Assembly (NCBI GenBank): GCA_030323885.1 | Contig: CM059194.1 | Coordinates: forward strand, 5,533,186-5,597,185 | Source of the DNA: Branchipolynoe longqiensis | Taxonomy: Eukaryota; Annelida; Polychaeta; Phyllodocida; Polynoidae | Length of the DNA stretch: 64,000 bases | Direction of reading: 5' to 3' | Part shown: piece after piece, positions 1-9,684 of the stretch | Layout of the letters: each line of letters begins with the position of its first letter | How positions within the stretch are numbered: the first letter of the stretch is position 1 | Notes under the pieces: model-generated | Seen by the model: the letters and a program-made list of their open reading frames with translations, nothing else | What the model was told of the DNA's origin: nothing | The model's database searches: none | Program-made: the position numbers and the translations under genes

Positions 1-236
1 ATGTTACGGTCACGTCACGGTCACGTTACGGTCACGTTACGGTCACGTTACGGTCACGTTACGGTCACGTTACGGTCACGTTACGGTCACGGTTATGGTC
101 ACGTTACGGTCACGTACGGTCCGTTACGGTCACGTTACGGTCACGTTACGGTCACGTTACGGTCACGTTACGGTCACGTTACGGTCACATTACGGTCACG
201 TTACGGTCACGTTACGGTCCGTTACGGTCACGTCAA
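1..236. repeat. 11-bp minisatellite (gtcacgttacg)n
   Basis: About 20 copies of an 11-bp unit, cut by the window edge. The reading frames on it repeat every 33 bases (LRSRYGHVTVT) and are not taken as genes. The array lies inside the TIR element that ends at 349. Confidence 0.9.
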
Positions 237-349
237 CTACGCGGCATTCACGTCCACAATTTGCATATTACGCCGATAACTTCGACGTGATATCATTATT
301 TTCACGTTGTGGTTACGCTGACGTAGTCACGTCGTAGTGTGACAGCCCC
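1..349. mobile_element. Right part of an ACGT-rich TIR DNA element
   Basis: The end, tacgtcgtagtgtgacagcccc around 331-349, matches the right terminus of the complete element at 22,479-23,153. The sub-terminal sequence (aatttgcatattacgccgataacttc at 257-282) also matches that element near 23,070. The left terminus lies outside the window. No coding capacity is visible, so this is a non-autonomous element whose interior is the 11-bp array. Confidence 0.7.
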
Positions 350-658
350 ATAAGTGATTGGGTGGGGTGAGGGGCTCGATCCCACGACCTGAACTACCCA
401 TGTTGCACTGACCAAATAACCAATATTCAACTAAATGTAAACCTTCCCACCCACCCTAAAAAGAAAAGAAAAGGAAAGCAGACAAGGACTTTGGCCGATT
501 GTGTCAAGCAACGGCTGCCGGGGGCAGGTGAGGGATCCATCATTAGGTGCGGTCCATTCCCATATATCGGTCCCTCCATCACCCATCTGTATCGAATTAG
601 TTCCAACGCGTCAGTTCTACTGAGCTGTATCACCCGTGCCTGAGGCATTTGACTCACT
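350..658. other. Unannotated spacer
   Basis: Mixed-composition sequence with short ORFs only. I see no recognisable gene, repeat or RNA. Confidence 0.5.
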
Positions 659-1284
659 GAACCGGGCACGGTGGCCAAATCGGTAGAGTGCGGGCCTCAG
701 GAGATCAGGAGTTTCGTTCCCGGTCGAGTCAAACCAACGACTTATCAAATTGTTACTTGTCGCTTCCGAGCCTGGTGCTCAGCATTAATAAGATAGGGCA
801 AGGACTGGTTAGCTTAGTGTCAGGATAATGTGACTGAGTAGGATATCGGGTCCTGATACCCACGGCCTGATTTCTCAGTGAGGCTGCACTATTAAGTTGC
901 CATGAGTATGCACTGTCACAATTCTGTACCGTTCCTGATATTTTTTCTTGAAGATTTATACTGATGATCATGGATAAGTCTGAATATACTTGTTTTCACC
1001 ATTAGACAGTTTGTCTATTGAAAGCCCACGCCTACACTTTTACTGACCCAAGGGATTTTTAAGCTCCCACAGCACATAGACATAGTATGAGAGCAACTGG
1101 CCTTTGATGATGCTGTAAGTTATACACAATGGTGGAAATCCAAATTGGCAGAGGTGGGGCCATGGGGAATTGAACCACCGACCTTCGGATTAGGAGTCCG
1201 ACCTAGAAAAAAGTCAGACACTCTAACCACACCGTGAATAGTGATATGACCTTAGATGTTGCTAGGACATAAAACTCCAACAAC
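659..1284 (+). mobile_element. SINE-A copy interrupted by SINE-B
   Basis: The head at 663-728 has the A-box-like tggccaaatcgg and B-box-like gtttcgttccc of a tRNA-derived SINE. The body runs to 943 (cctgata), and the tail resumes at 1239 (tgatatgaccttagatgttgctagg). The gap is filled by a minus-strand SINE-B, and the word tgatat at both junctions is a probable short target duplication. Confidence 0.8.
944..1238 (-). mobile_element. SINE-B copy nested in SINE-A
   Basis: Read on the minus strand, the tRNA-like head lies around 1,150-1,236 (ggttagagtgtctgacttttttctagg, then ggttcaattcccc). The body contains the accgacccaag/tttttaacctccca segment, and the element ends in an A-rich aagaaaaaa tail at 944-950. 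Four other copies occur at 10.9, 24.1, 28.9 and 52.8 kb. Confidence 0.8.
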
Positions 1285-1365
1285 CAAGGAACCAAGACTC
1301 ACTCCATGCCCCCAAAACCAGCACACACCTACTGTCAGATAGAGGAACTTTTACAGTAACCCATG

Positions 1366-1725
1366 CATGACCAGAAGGGATGGCCGAATGAGTTGAGCGT
1401 CCGTCTCCCGTTTTGGGGGGTCGTGGGATTCGAACCCACGGGTTCATTTGAACCCTGGTTGAGTTAAACCAATGACTTAAAAATTGATACTTGTCACTTC
1501 CTAGCAAAGCGCTTGGCATTATCAGGATATGGCTAGGACTGGTTGGCTCAGTGTCAGGATAAGGTGACTAACTGAGTTGAATATCAGGTCCTGGTGCTGG
1601 TGGCCTGGTCTCCCAGCAAGGCAGCATTATAAAGTTGTCATAAGTGTGCACTGTCATAAGTCTATATCCGTCCTGATATGACCTTAGATGTTGCCAGGGC
1701 ATGAAACTCTAACAACCAACCAACC
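1366..1725 (+). mobile_element. SINE-A copy, near full length
   Basis: The head subtype begins accagaagggatggccgaatg, followed by a B-box-like ggttcgaac-type stretch at 1430-1445. The body is gtgtcaggataaggtgactaactgag and the tail is gttgccagggcatgaaactc with a caaccaaccaacc end. A sister of the head subtype is at 37,871. Confidence 0.8.
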
Positions 1726-1821
1726 CTATTTACAATTTGTGTATTAGCGAGATCTCTCAACTCACACTCTTATCTACTTGGCACCTCTGCACACTGCATC
1801 ATCAGTACAAATGAAACTCCC

Positions 1822-1880
1822 GTCCTGATATGACCTTAGATGTTGATAGGACGTAAAACTCCAAAAACCAAGCAACCAAC
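1822..1880 (+). mobile_element. SINE-A tail fragment
   Basis: Only the 3' 55-60 bases are present (cccgtcctgatatgacctta through ggacgtaaaactcc). Confidence 0.7.
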
Positions 1881-2184
1881 AGATGTAACTTCACGGTCGA
1901 CTGTCTTACGCTCCATCAATCAGTCTTTGCCCTGAGGGGCTGCACCGTCAGCTGAATCTTTTAGCGGGCTTTGAGTTTCAGCAAATGGGCGATAATTGGT
2001 GAGTTTGTCGCTCCTCAAATCGACTGGCGCTCAAACATGCGCACTGTGTATAATTAGGCTGCACGAAAGGGCAACGGTCACATTGCGCACGCGCAATCTT
2101 TCATGAATTGCATAATTACCTGGCAATTGCCTAGCAATTGCCTGAGAATTGCCTGAGAATTGCCTGCCCAGTTCTGTATGATGC
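1881..2184. other. Spacer with a short 11-bp repeat
   Basis: Mostly unrecognised. At 2117-2166 the word aattgcctgag and close variants repeat about four times just before the purine array. No gene is seen. Confidence 0.5.
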
Positions 2185-3225
2185 AGTGATAGCAGGAGAG
2201 GGAGGGGAGAAGGGTAGGAAGGGGAGAGAAGGGATAGGGGCGAGGGGGGAGAATGGAGACAGGGGAGAGGGGGATAGAGGGGAAGAGGGGAAGTGTGAAG
2301 AGAGGAAGAGGGGAAGATATGAGAGAGAGGAGAGTGGAGAGAGAGGGGACAGAGTGGAAGGGGGGAAAGGGGAGATAAAAGAGAGGTTAGAGGGGAGAGA
2401 GGGGTGAGAGGGGAAAGGGGCAAGATAGGGGGTAGAGAGAAGAGAGGGGAGAGAGGAGAACGAGGAGAGAGGAGAGAGGGGAGAGGAGAGAGAGGAGAGA
2501 GCATGGAAGGGGGAAAAGGGGAGAGAGGAGAGAGGGGAAAGAGGCAAGATAGGGGGTAGAGAGGAGAGAAGGGAGAGCGGAGAAAGGGGAGAGAGGTGAA
2601 AGGGGAGAGAGGGTAGAGAGGGGGGAGAGAGGGGAAAGGGGAGAGAGGATAGAGGGGAGAGAGGGGAGAGAGTGGAGAGAGGAGAGAGAGGGGAGAGAGG
2701 AGAGAGGGGATAAAGGGGAAAGAGGATATAGGAGAGAGAGGAGAGAGGGGAGAGAGGGGAGAGAGGAGAGAGGAGAGAGGGGATAAAGGGGAGAGAGGAG
2801 ATAGGAGAGAGAGGAGAGAGGGGAGAGAGGGGAGAGAGGGGAGAGAGGGGAAAGAGGCAAGATAGGTGGTAGAGAGGAGAGAAGGGAGAGAGGAGAAAGG
2901 GGAGAGAGGTGAAAGGGGAGAGCGGGGGAGAGAGGAGAGGGGAGAGAGGAGATAGGGGAGATAGGAGAGAGGAGAGAGTGGAGAGAGGAGAGAGGGGAGA
3001 GAGGAGAGAGGGGATAAAGGGGAAAGAGGATATAGGAGAGAGAGGAGAGGGGAGCGTGGGGAGAGAGGGGAGAGAGGAGAGAGGAGAGAGGGGATAAAGG
3101 GGAGAGAGGAGATAGGAGAGAGAGGAGAGAGGGGAGAGAGGGGAGAGAGGGGAGAGAGGGATAGAGAGGAGAGAGGACAGAGGGAGAGAGGGAGAGAATA
3201 TGGAGGGGAGAAGGGAGAGGGGATG
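2185..3225. repeat. Homopurine (GGGAGAGAGGAGA)n array
   Basis: About 1 kb of almost pure A/G on the plus strand, so pure pyrimidine on the minus. Fine structure is a loose 8-20 bp repeat. A higher-order duplication is visible: gaggcaagatagg recurs at about 2541 and 2854, and aggatataggagag at about 2723 and 3026. The long minus-strand Ser/Leu/Pro ORFs here (up to 298 residues) are by-products. Confidence 0.9.
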
Positions 3226-3305
3226 GGAGGAGTGAACTCGCGGTAAGGACCGATTGATTTGGTGCTTTACGTCCTAGCAACAATCTCAGATCATATCATT
3301 ACGAC

Positions 3306-3632
3306 TACCGACGCCTAACAGTAAGCATTCACAGTAGCTTTTTAGTGCTGCCTCACATGGATGCACTCCTGCTAACACCATTACACAATATGTGTAACAA
3401 TGAAGCTTTTTAGTGCTGCCTCACTGGGATGCTGCCCTGCTAACACCATTACAACCATGTTTGCCAGAGACTGACTATAACCACTGCTTTCTTTGTCTTA
3501 AATACCAAGCCTAGGGCTAGATAGCGCCAAATGCCAAGTTTGTATGTTTTTGATTCAGGTCGATGGAGGATTGATCTCATGACCCCCCGCACGGGAAGTA
3601 TACGATCTACTTACTCAGCTGTCCCATCCAGA
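3306..3632 (-). mobile_element. SINE-like repeat with a partial internal duplication
   Basis: agctttttagtgctgcctca followed by gctaacaccattaca occurs twice (about 3339 and 3403). Near 3600-3632, read on the minus strand, there is a tRNA-like head (gggacagctgagtaagtagatcg). This is probably a different, older SINE. The family was not otherwise found in the window. Confidence 0.4.
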
Positions 3633-4129
3633 GCTGGGTAAATATTAGATAAAAGATTCACCCGGTACTTGTAGTACACGGGTGAATGACAACGTAGTCT
3701 AAATACGGGCGAAAATAGCTTTAGTATGGAACAGGGAGTAGAATGTCTGCCTCCAGTATCAAATGGATACTTATATAGGCACAGAGTTGGTGAAATGGGA
3801 GAGAATGCAAAAAGACAAGATGGCGGCCGTAGAACGCCGTCGATTTCACTTTTAAATCTTATTAAACTAGATATTATATTATATTTTTCAACTCAAAGGT
3901 AGCGGGCTATCAATAAGACATATGTAAAGAATGAATGTTGCTTCTTAGATTGTGAAATTAGGCTCTCATTTCATTGACCCGTTTTTTCAACAGCTTTACG
4001 GGGTGAAACTTGTATCTAGGTAAATATATACCTTGTCTACAATGTGATTATGAGTGCTGGGAAAGGGTAACATTGCTGCCTTTTGGGAATCCTGTTATTG
4101 GCTGCTGAGTAGGTGGAGTAGGGGCTGGG
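3633..4129. other. Unannotated spacer
   Basis: No gene recognised. A YY1-like word (aagatggcggccg) is at 3819-3831, but no supported exon follows because the ATG frame closes after 11 codons. Confidence 0.4.
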
Positions 4130-4310
4130 GTAGCTGGTATCATGCGGTCATGAGCTGCTCACAGGTGGCAGTGCAGTGGAGAATGAAGGAACTAACCTAG
4201 TCCTATGGTAGTAATAGCTCAGTGACATTAGGGTATAGAGTAAGTAAGGGAGAGAACTGCTAGGGGGTAGTGTCCTTGTTTATATTCCCATAATAGATTA
4301 TAGAGCACAT
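4130..4310 (+). repeat. Dispersed repeat, mate of 40,150-40,335
   Basis: The stretch ggaactaacctagtcctatgg ... cttgtttatattcccataatagattatagagcac recurs in inverse orientation at 40,150-40,335. Class unknown. It is followed by AT-rich (TA)n with two 40-bp repeats of tagcccagccccctaatac at 4,321 and 4,361. Confidence 0.6.
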
Positions 4311-4439
4311 ATATATATAGCCCAGCCCCCTAATACAATGTTATATATATATATATATAGCCCAGCCCCCTAATACAATGTTATATATATATAACACTCT
4401 ATTACACAATGATTGCAGTCGACTATATATGACAGCATG

Positions 4440-4835
4440 GTAAACCAAAGACCGTATAATACTAAGACGGCTCACTCCCTATCTCTCCCATGGTAATGTA
4501 AATTTCGCAGTGCCACCTTGTGGTGGGTTTGATCAGCCCCGCTGCTGGTTGGTGTTTCACATGTAAACACATACAATTATATTATACATGAGATAGGTAA
4601 GTATGAATACACATCAATATGAAATTGCTATGAACAAATACACATCATCATCAGCATCATCATCATCATCGCCATCATCACACTTCTGTCACATTCATAT
4701 ATACATTTTTACATATAATATAGCACCTGTTTAACCAAGAGAACAGCCAGCGCACCAAATGGTGGGTTTGATCATTTTGATTACACAGTACAGGATGAGT
4801 GAGCCATCTTAGTATTATAGGGTCTTTGGGTAAAC
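4440..4835. mobile_element. MITE with ~35-bp terminal inverted repeats
   Basis: The left end at 4440-4474 (taaaccaaagaccgtataat, then actaagacggct) is mirrored at 4802-4835 (agccatcttagtattatagg, then gtctttgggta). The interior holds a CAT/TCA microsatellite at 4645-4680 and a sub-terminal gtggtgggtttgatca that occurs twice. There is no transposase ORF. Confidence 0.7.
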
Positions 4836-4883
4836 TCACTTTGCAACACAATCGCTGATATTTAATCAGCAATAATTAAGTTT

Positions 4884-5220
4884 CCAGTTAAAGCTGCATA
4901 GTCTGATGAAATATCAAATTTTCAAAACCAAACCAATTATCTAGGTTTTATTTGACATACCTAACTTAGATATTGATCCAATTCTTAAGCATTTGTTTCT
5001 GCGTAGAAGGGAATACTGAGTCAATTTAACCGAACCTGTTACTACAGAAGTCTATGGTGTCAGAGTTTTGGCAAGCATGCCAAAACAAATTTTCCATGTT
5101 TGCACTCAAAATATCTCATAGGTTTACGTAGATTTAAGTAGATACTAGTGATCAATCTAATATTTTTATCTGAGAAAAAATACAGAAATTCTAAACCATC
5201 GGACTATGCAACTTTAACCA
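4884..5220. mobile_element. MITE-D copy
   Basis: Termini at 4886 (agttaaagctgcatagtctg) and 5200-5220 (catcggactatgcaacttta) are inverted repeats. The interior has the family words caaaactctgacaccatagg and ttctattaaattgactcag on the minus strand. Other copies are at 7.1, 28.2 and 48.7 kb, with halves at 6.0 and 9.3 kb. Confidence 0.75.
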
Positions 5221-5287
5221 AAGTTAGGATTAATCACCAGGTTTTTAAATTAAATCAGAAAATGTAGCATTGTGTTCCTATTGATTT

Positions 5288-5955
5288 GTTACCCAGTTAC
5301 ATGACACTATGGAGTTACTAACCGGAATGTAGATTAATTAAAGTTGCACAGTCCGATGGTTTTGAGTTTCCATCATTTTGTAGTGGTCGGCACTGATCTC
5401 TCAGGCAAGGAGCCGCATAGACAGGTAGGTGTGTGTTGTGTGGTGATATCAGGGAGCCTAGGTGGTGTAATGATTAGCACACTGGTCCTGAATGTAAAGA
5501 AATGTGGGTTTGAGTCCCGCTCTAGGCGCAATATTTCCTATTTTCATCACCCCCATGAAATGGTTGCCTTGACCATGATCCACTACAAGCTACGTGCTGT
5601 ATAGTTATTGAACCTACCCTGTGTATATATATGTATGTGCATTGCCTGTATGTATGTAATTGTAAGCATTAAAAGACTTACAATTCCAGGGGGACGAGTG
5701 TAGTGACGTGCACTGACCTCTCAGGCAAGGAGCCGCATAGACAGGTAGGCGTCGGTAGTATGGTGATATCAGGGAGCCTAGGTGGTGTAATGGTTAGCAA
5801 TCTGTCCCGGAATGCCTGTCTATGCGGCTCCTTGCCTGAGAGGTCAGTGCAGGCCACTACAAAATGATCAAAACTCAAAACCATCGGACTATGCAACCTT
5901 AGTTTCATCTACATTCCTGTTATTAACACCATAGTGTCATGTAACTGGGATGTGG
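5288..5955. repeat. Large inverted repeat (~138-bp arms) enclosing SINE-C
   Basis: The left arm 5288-5425 and right arm 5817-5955 are imperfect reverse complements. Each arm runs from cccagttacatgacactatgg through a MITE-D end (gttgca-agtccgatgg) into SINE-C sequence (cactgacctctcaggcaagg). The loop of about 390 bp contains the rest of a SINE-C. The structure could be a foldback duplication formed after SINE-C entered MITE-D. Confidence 0.7.
5425..5816 (+). mobile_element. SINE-C sequence in the inverted-repeat loop
   Basis: gagcctaggtggtgtaatga/gttagc heads occur at about 5455 and 5775. The body is gtttgagtcccgctctaggc, then the tail gcattgcctgtatgtatgta and aattccagggggacgag. The head resembles tRNA-Gln (tggtgtaatggttagcac). 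No poly(A) end is visible because copies join head to tail. Confidence 0.7.
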
Positions 5956-5979
5956 GTTCGAGCCCGTTCTGGGCACAAG

Positions 5980-6325
5980 ATTTCCCATTTTCATCACCCT
6001 GACGACAATTTTCTGAGATAAAATAAATATATAAGGTTGATCGTTATAATCTAACTTACTTTCGTTTGAAGTAACGTTTATTTTAAATGACAAACTTTTG
6101 ATATATTTGAAGTGCACAATTGCAAAATTAATTTGAGCATGTATGCCAAAACTCTGACACCATAGGCTTCTGCAGAAACAGATTTGATTAAATTGTCTCA
6201 GTATTCCCTTCTATGTGGTGACAAATGTTTAATAAGTCCTAGTATCTAAGTTAGATATGTAGAATCAGATCTAAGCAATTGTTTTGGTTTTGAAAATTAG
6301 ATATGCATCTTTAAATAAGTGATTT
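5980..6325. mobile_element. MITE-D partial copy
   Basis: Internal MITE-D words occur (ttgatcgttataatctaact, ccaaaactctgacaccatag, gttttggttttgaaaa). The left end is replaced by SINE-C sequence (gttcgagcccgttctggg at 5955). Confidence 0.6.
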
Positions 6326-6458
6326 AAACGCAAAGTATACAAATCCTGGTATTTATTTTCATTTTTTTCATGAAAAGTGACTAAAAAAAAGGCAGTCTCT
6401 GATCAAAGGTGATAAGCGCCGTGTGCTGAGGGTAAGCTCATTTGTTTATTGTTTGTTT

Positions 6459-6778
6459 GGGGTTTTACATCCTGGCAACATCCAATGTCATATCAGGATG
6501 GGTACCGATGTGTGACAGTGCACACTCATGGCGACTATATAGTGCAGCCCCACTGGGAGGCTAAGCCGCTTGCACCATGACCCGATGTCCCCACTCAGTC
6601 ACATTATCCTGATACTGTACTAAGCAGTCCTTTCGCTATCCCGGTAATGCCGAGTGCCAGGCTGGGAATTGACAAGTATCAATTTTGTAAGTCATTGGCT
6701 TGACTCAGCCGTGATTTCAAACTCACAACCTTCTGCACAGGAAGCCTTTCTCACTGATTCAGTTACCGCGTCCAGTCT
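6459..6778 (-). mobile_element. SINE-A copy
   Basis: Tail at 6461 (gttttacatcctggcaacatc), body, and head at about 6700-6778 with degenerate A and B boxes. A second minus copy follows within 20 bp. Confidence 0.8.
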
Positions 6779-6796
6779 CACTTTGTTAAAATCACA

Positions 6797-7110
6797 GCTT
6801 GCTTGTTGAACTTAACGTCCTTGCAACATTTAAGGTCCTATCATGAAAGGTGCTGACTTGTTACAGTGTGCACTCATGGCGACTTTACAGTGCTGCCTCA
6901 TTGGGAAATCAGGCCACTGGCACCATGACCCAATATCCCACTCCGTCACATTATCCTGACACTGAGCTAACCATTCCTTGCCCTATCCTATCAATGCCAA
7001 AGACCAGGCTAGGAAGCACGAAGTATCAATTTTATAAGTCATCGGTTTGACTCGACTGGGAACCAAACTCCTGATCTCCCGCAAGCGAGGCCTGTGCTCT
7101 GCCAATTCAC
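6797..7110 (-). mobile_element. SINE-A copy
   Basis: Tail at about 6808 (cttaacgtccttgcaacatt), head ending at 7110 (gccaattcac). Directly abuts MITE-D. Confidence 0.75.
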
Positions 7111-7474
7111 AGTTAAAGTTGCATAGTCCGATGGTTTTGGGTTTCTAACATTTTTTTCTGAGATAAATATATTAAATTGATTGCTATAATCTACCTTACT
7201 TTAGTTTGAAAGGACTTTTATTTGAAATTGTTAAGTTTTGAGATATTTGAAGTACAAACATGTCAAATTAGTTTTGGCAAGCACGCCAAAAGTCTGACAC
7301 CCTAGGCTTATGCAGAAATAGGTTCTATTAAATTGACTCAATATTCCCTTATTTGTAGCACCAAATGCTTAATAAGTGAATCAGTATCAAAGTTAGATAT
7401 GTAAAATCAAATCTAGATAATTGTTTTGGTTTTGAAAATGTGATGCTTCATCGGACTATGCAGTTTAGTGCAAC
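7111..7474. mobile_element. MITE-D copy
   Basis: The left terminus is gttaaagttgcatagtccga at 7114. The right end at 7447-7465 is catcggactatgcag, its reverse complement with decay. A ttaa at the left edge fits either a TA or TTAA target, and I cannot decide which. Confidence 0.75.
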
Positions 7475-7499
7475 ACACACTGATTAGGGCCGGTGAAAG

Positions 7500-8290
7500 C
7501 ATAGCAGTTGGTAGTGTAGTAGTAGTCTGCACTGACCTCTCAGGCAAAGAGCCACATAGACAGATAGGCATGGGTAGTGTGGTGACATCAGGGAGTCTAG
7601 GTGGTGTAATGGTTAGTGTAGTAGTCTGCCCTGACCTCTCAGGCAAGGAGCCGCGTAGACAGGTAGCCATGGGTAGTGTGGTGACATCAGGGAGTCTAGG
7701 TGGTGTAATGGTTAGTGTAGTAGTCTGCCCTGACCTCTCAGGCAAGGAGCCGCGTAGACAGGTAGCCATGGGTAGTGTGGTGACATCAGGGAGTCTAGGT
7801 GGTGTAATGGTTAGTGTAGTAGTCTGCCCTGACCTCTCAGGCAAGGAGCCGCGTAGACAGGTAGCCATGGGTAGTGTGGTGACATCAGGGAGTCTAGGTG
7901 GTGTAATGGTTAGTGTAGTAGGCTGCACTGACCTCTCAGGTAAGGAGCCACATAGACAGGTAGGCATGGGTAGTGTGGTGACATCAGGGAGCCTAGGTGG
8001 TGTAATGGTTAGTGTAGTAGTCTGCACTGACCTCTCAGGCAAGAAACAGCATAGACAGGTAGGCATGGGTAGTGTGGTGACATCAGGGAGCCTAGGTGGT
8101 GTAATGGTTAGTGTAGTAGTCTGCACTGACCTCTCAGGCAAAGAGCCACATAGACAGATAGGCATGGGTAGTGTGGTGACATCAGTGAGCGTAGGTGGTG
8201 TAATGGTTAGTGTAGTAGTCTGCCCTGACCTCTCAGGCAAGGAGCCGCATAGACAGGTAGGCATGGGTAGTGTGGTGGCATCAAGGAGCC
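7500..8290. repeat. 99-bp SINE-C-derived tandem array, 8 copies
   Basis: Unit starts recur exactly every 99 bases (for example 7620, 7719, 7818). Each unit joins SINE-C tail (cactgacctctcaggcaagg, agacaggtagg) to SINE-C head (taggtggtgtaatggttag), with junction ggttag/tgtagtagtctgc. Because 99 is divisible by 3, frames stay open on both strands (279 and 283 residues), but nothing suggests translation. Confidence 0.9.
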
Positions 8291-8420
8291 TAGCATATAT
8301 GGTGTAATGGTTAGTACATTAGTCCTGAATGCTAGAGATGTGGGTTCGATTCCCACTCTGGGTGCAATATTTCCAATATTCATCACCCCCCACGACAGTA
8401 GCGTTGTGTCATCGCCGCCT
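8291..8420 (+). mobile_element. SINE-C head terminating the 99-bp array
   Basis: tggtgtaatggttagtacat at 8300, then a B-box-like gggttcgattcccactctgg and the body word ttcatcacccccc. Confidence 0.7.
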
Positions 8421-8816
8421 GTAGCTCTGAAGGCTGTCAAAAGACCAGCGCACAATATGCGACAAAATAACTTGAATCAGGGAAGGTTAGCCAGTGGGCT
8501 ACATTAGCCAACACACATTTGAGTTGAATGCAGTGAACTCGCCACCAGAAAGGGTAGTTATCATTGCATCGTAGCACAATAACAAAACAATTCAATCAAT
8601 TTATTCTACATTTCCAGAAAAGTGGCTAAGATGGGAGGGGGGGGGGGGAGCATCGGGCTAAAACTGTATACAGGCTATCTTAATTCTTATACCATAGCAA
8701 GCAGCAGGGTAACCTGAAGGTACAGGCAACTCAGGCAGTCGCCAGCATCAGGCAATGAACAGACCTGGAGTTTGGTAAATCCCAGAGGGCAATAGAGAAC
8801 AGTTTGTTGTTTGTTT
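8421..8816. other. Unannotated spacer
   Basis: No gene seen. A G13 homopolymer lies at 8637-8649. Confidence 0.4.
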
Positions 8817-9140
8817 GTTGTTGGTTTACGTCCTAGCAACATCTAAGGTCATATCAGGACGGGTATCGACTTGTGACAGTGCGCACTCATGGTGACTTTA
8901 TAGTGCTGCCCCACTGGAAGACCAGGCCACCAGCACCATTACCTGATATCCCACTCAGTCACATTATCCTGACACTGAGCCAACCAGTCCTTGCCCTATC
9001 CTAATAATGCCAAGCGCCAGGCTAGGAAGCAACAACTATCAATTTTTAAGTCATTGGTTTGACTCGACCAGGTTTCGAACCCACGATCTACCAACACGGG
9101 ATACGGACGATCTAACTCATTTGGCCATCCCGTCTGGTCG
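8817..9140 (-). mobile_element. SINE-A copy, near full length
   Basis: The tail is gtttacgtcctagcaacatc. The head at the right end is catttggccatcccgtctgg, the gacgggatggcc subtype. Confidence 0.8.
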
Positions 9141-9265
9141 CGATAGAAAACAAGACAAACTCGAGAAATCTGGTTTCAAGGTAATCTGTGGTGTCCAAAG
9201 GGATTGATCGCGATGATGACCCTATTCTAAGGGCAATGCGATTTATTTCTGAACCATTTCTATTT

Positions 9266-9470
9266 CGTTAAAGTCACATAGTCCAAAGATTCTGAGTTTC
9301 TGTCATTTTCTGAGATAAATATAATATTAGGTTGATCGTTATAATCTACCTACCTTAGTTTGAAGTAACTTTTATTTTAAATGGCTAACTTTTGAGATAT
9401 TTGAAGTCTAAACATGCAACATTAATTTTGGCAAGCACACCAAAACTCTAACACCACAGGCTTCTGCGGT
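9266..9470. mobile_element. MITE-D 5' half
   Basis: It starts gttaaagtcacatagtccaa and proceeds to the caccacaggcttctgcgg word. The rest is replaced by a SINE-A tail at 9473. Confidence 0.65.
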
Positions 9471-9472
9471 AC

Positions 9473-9602
9473 CCGTCCTGATATGACCTTAGATTGATTG
9501 ATTGATTGGTGGTTTCTTTACGCCGTGTCGGCAGCGTAGGCCATATTCACGGCGAGATATGACCTTAGATGTTGCTATGACGTAAAACAACAACAAACAA
9601 CA
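9473..9602 (+). mobile_element. SINE-A tail split by a LINE-H insertion
   Basis: The SINE-A 3' part runs to 9493 and restarts at 9556. The 14-bp word gatatgaccttaga is present on both sides (9480-9493 and 9556-9569), a clear target-site duplication. Confidence 0.85.
9494..9555 (-). mobile_element. Very short 5'-truncated LINE-H insertion
   Basis: On the minus strand it reads ctcgccgtgaatatggccta ... acacggcgtaaag ... (caat)n. This matches the last ~60 bases of the LINE-H that ends at about 20,518. The flanking 14-bp duplication indicates target-primed reverse transcription. Confidence 0.85.
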
Positions 9603-9684
9603 AACCAAGACTTTGCAGCTTTAATATATCCATGCAAGGAATACATGATAAAATCACGTGACCGACTCTTTGATGATCCCTTAC

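Noticed and set aside
2031..3283. Ser/Leu/Pro-rich minus-strand ORFs
   Set aside because: Homopyrimidine strand translation, no domain, no splice context.
7413..8307. ORFs of 283 and 279 residues on opposite strands
   Set aside because: By-products of the 99-bp SINE-C array; both strands are open equally.
8300..8370. tRNA-Gln gene
   Set aside because: The head resembles tRNA-Gln but is the SINE-C head; acceptor-stem pairing is not visible.
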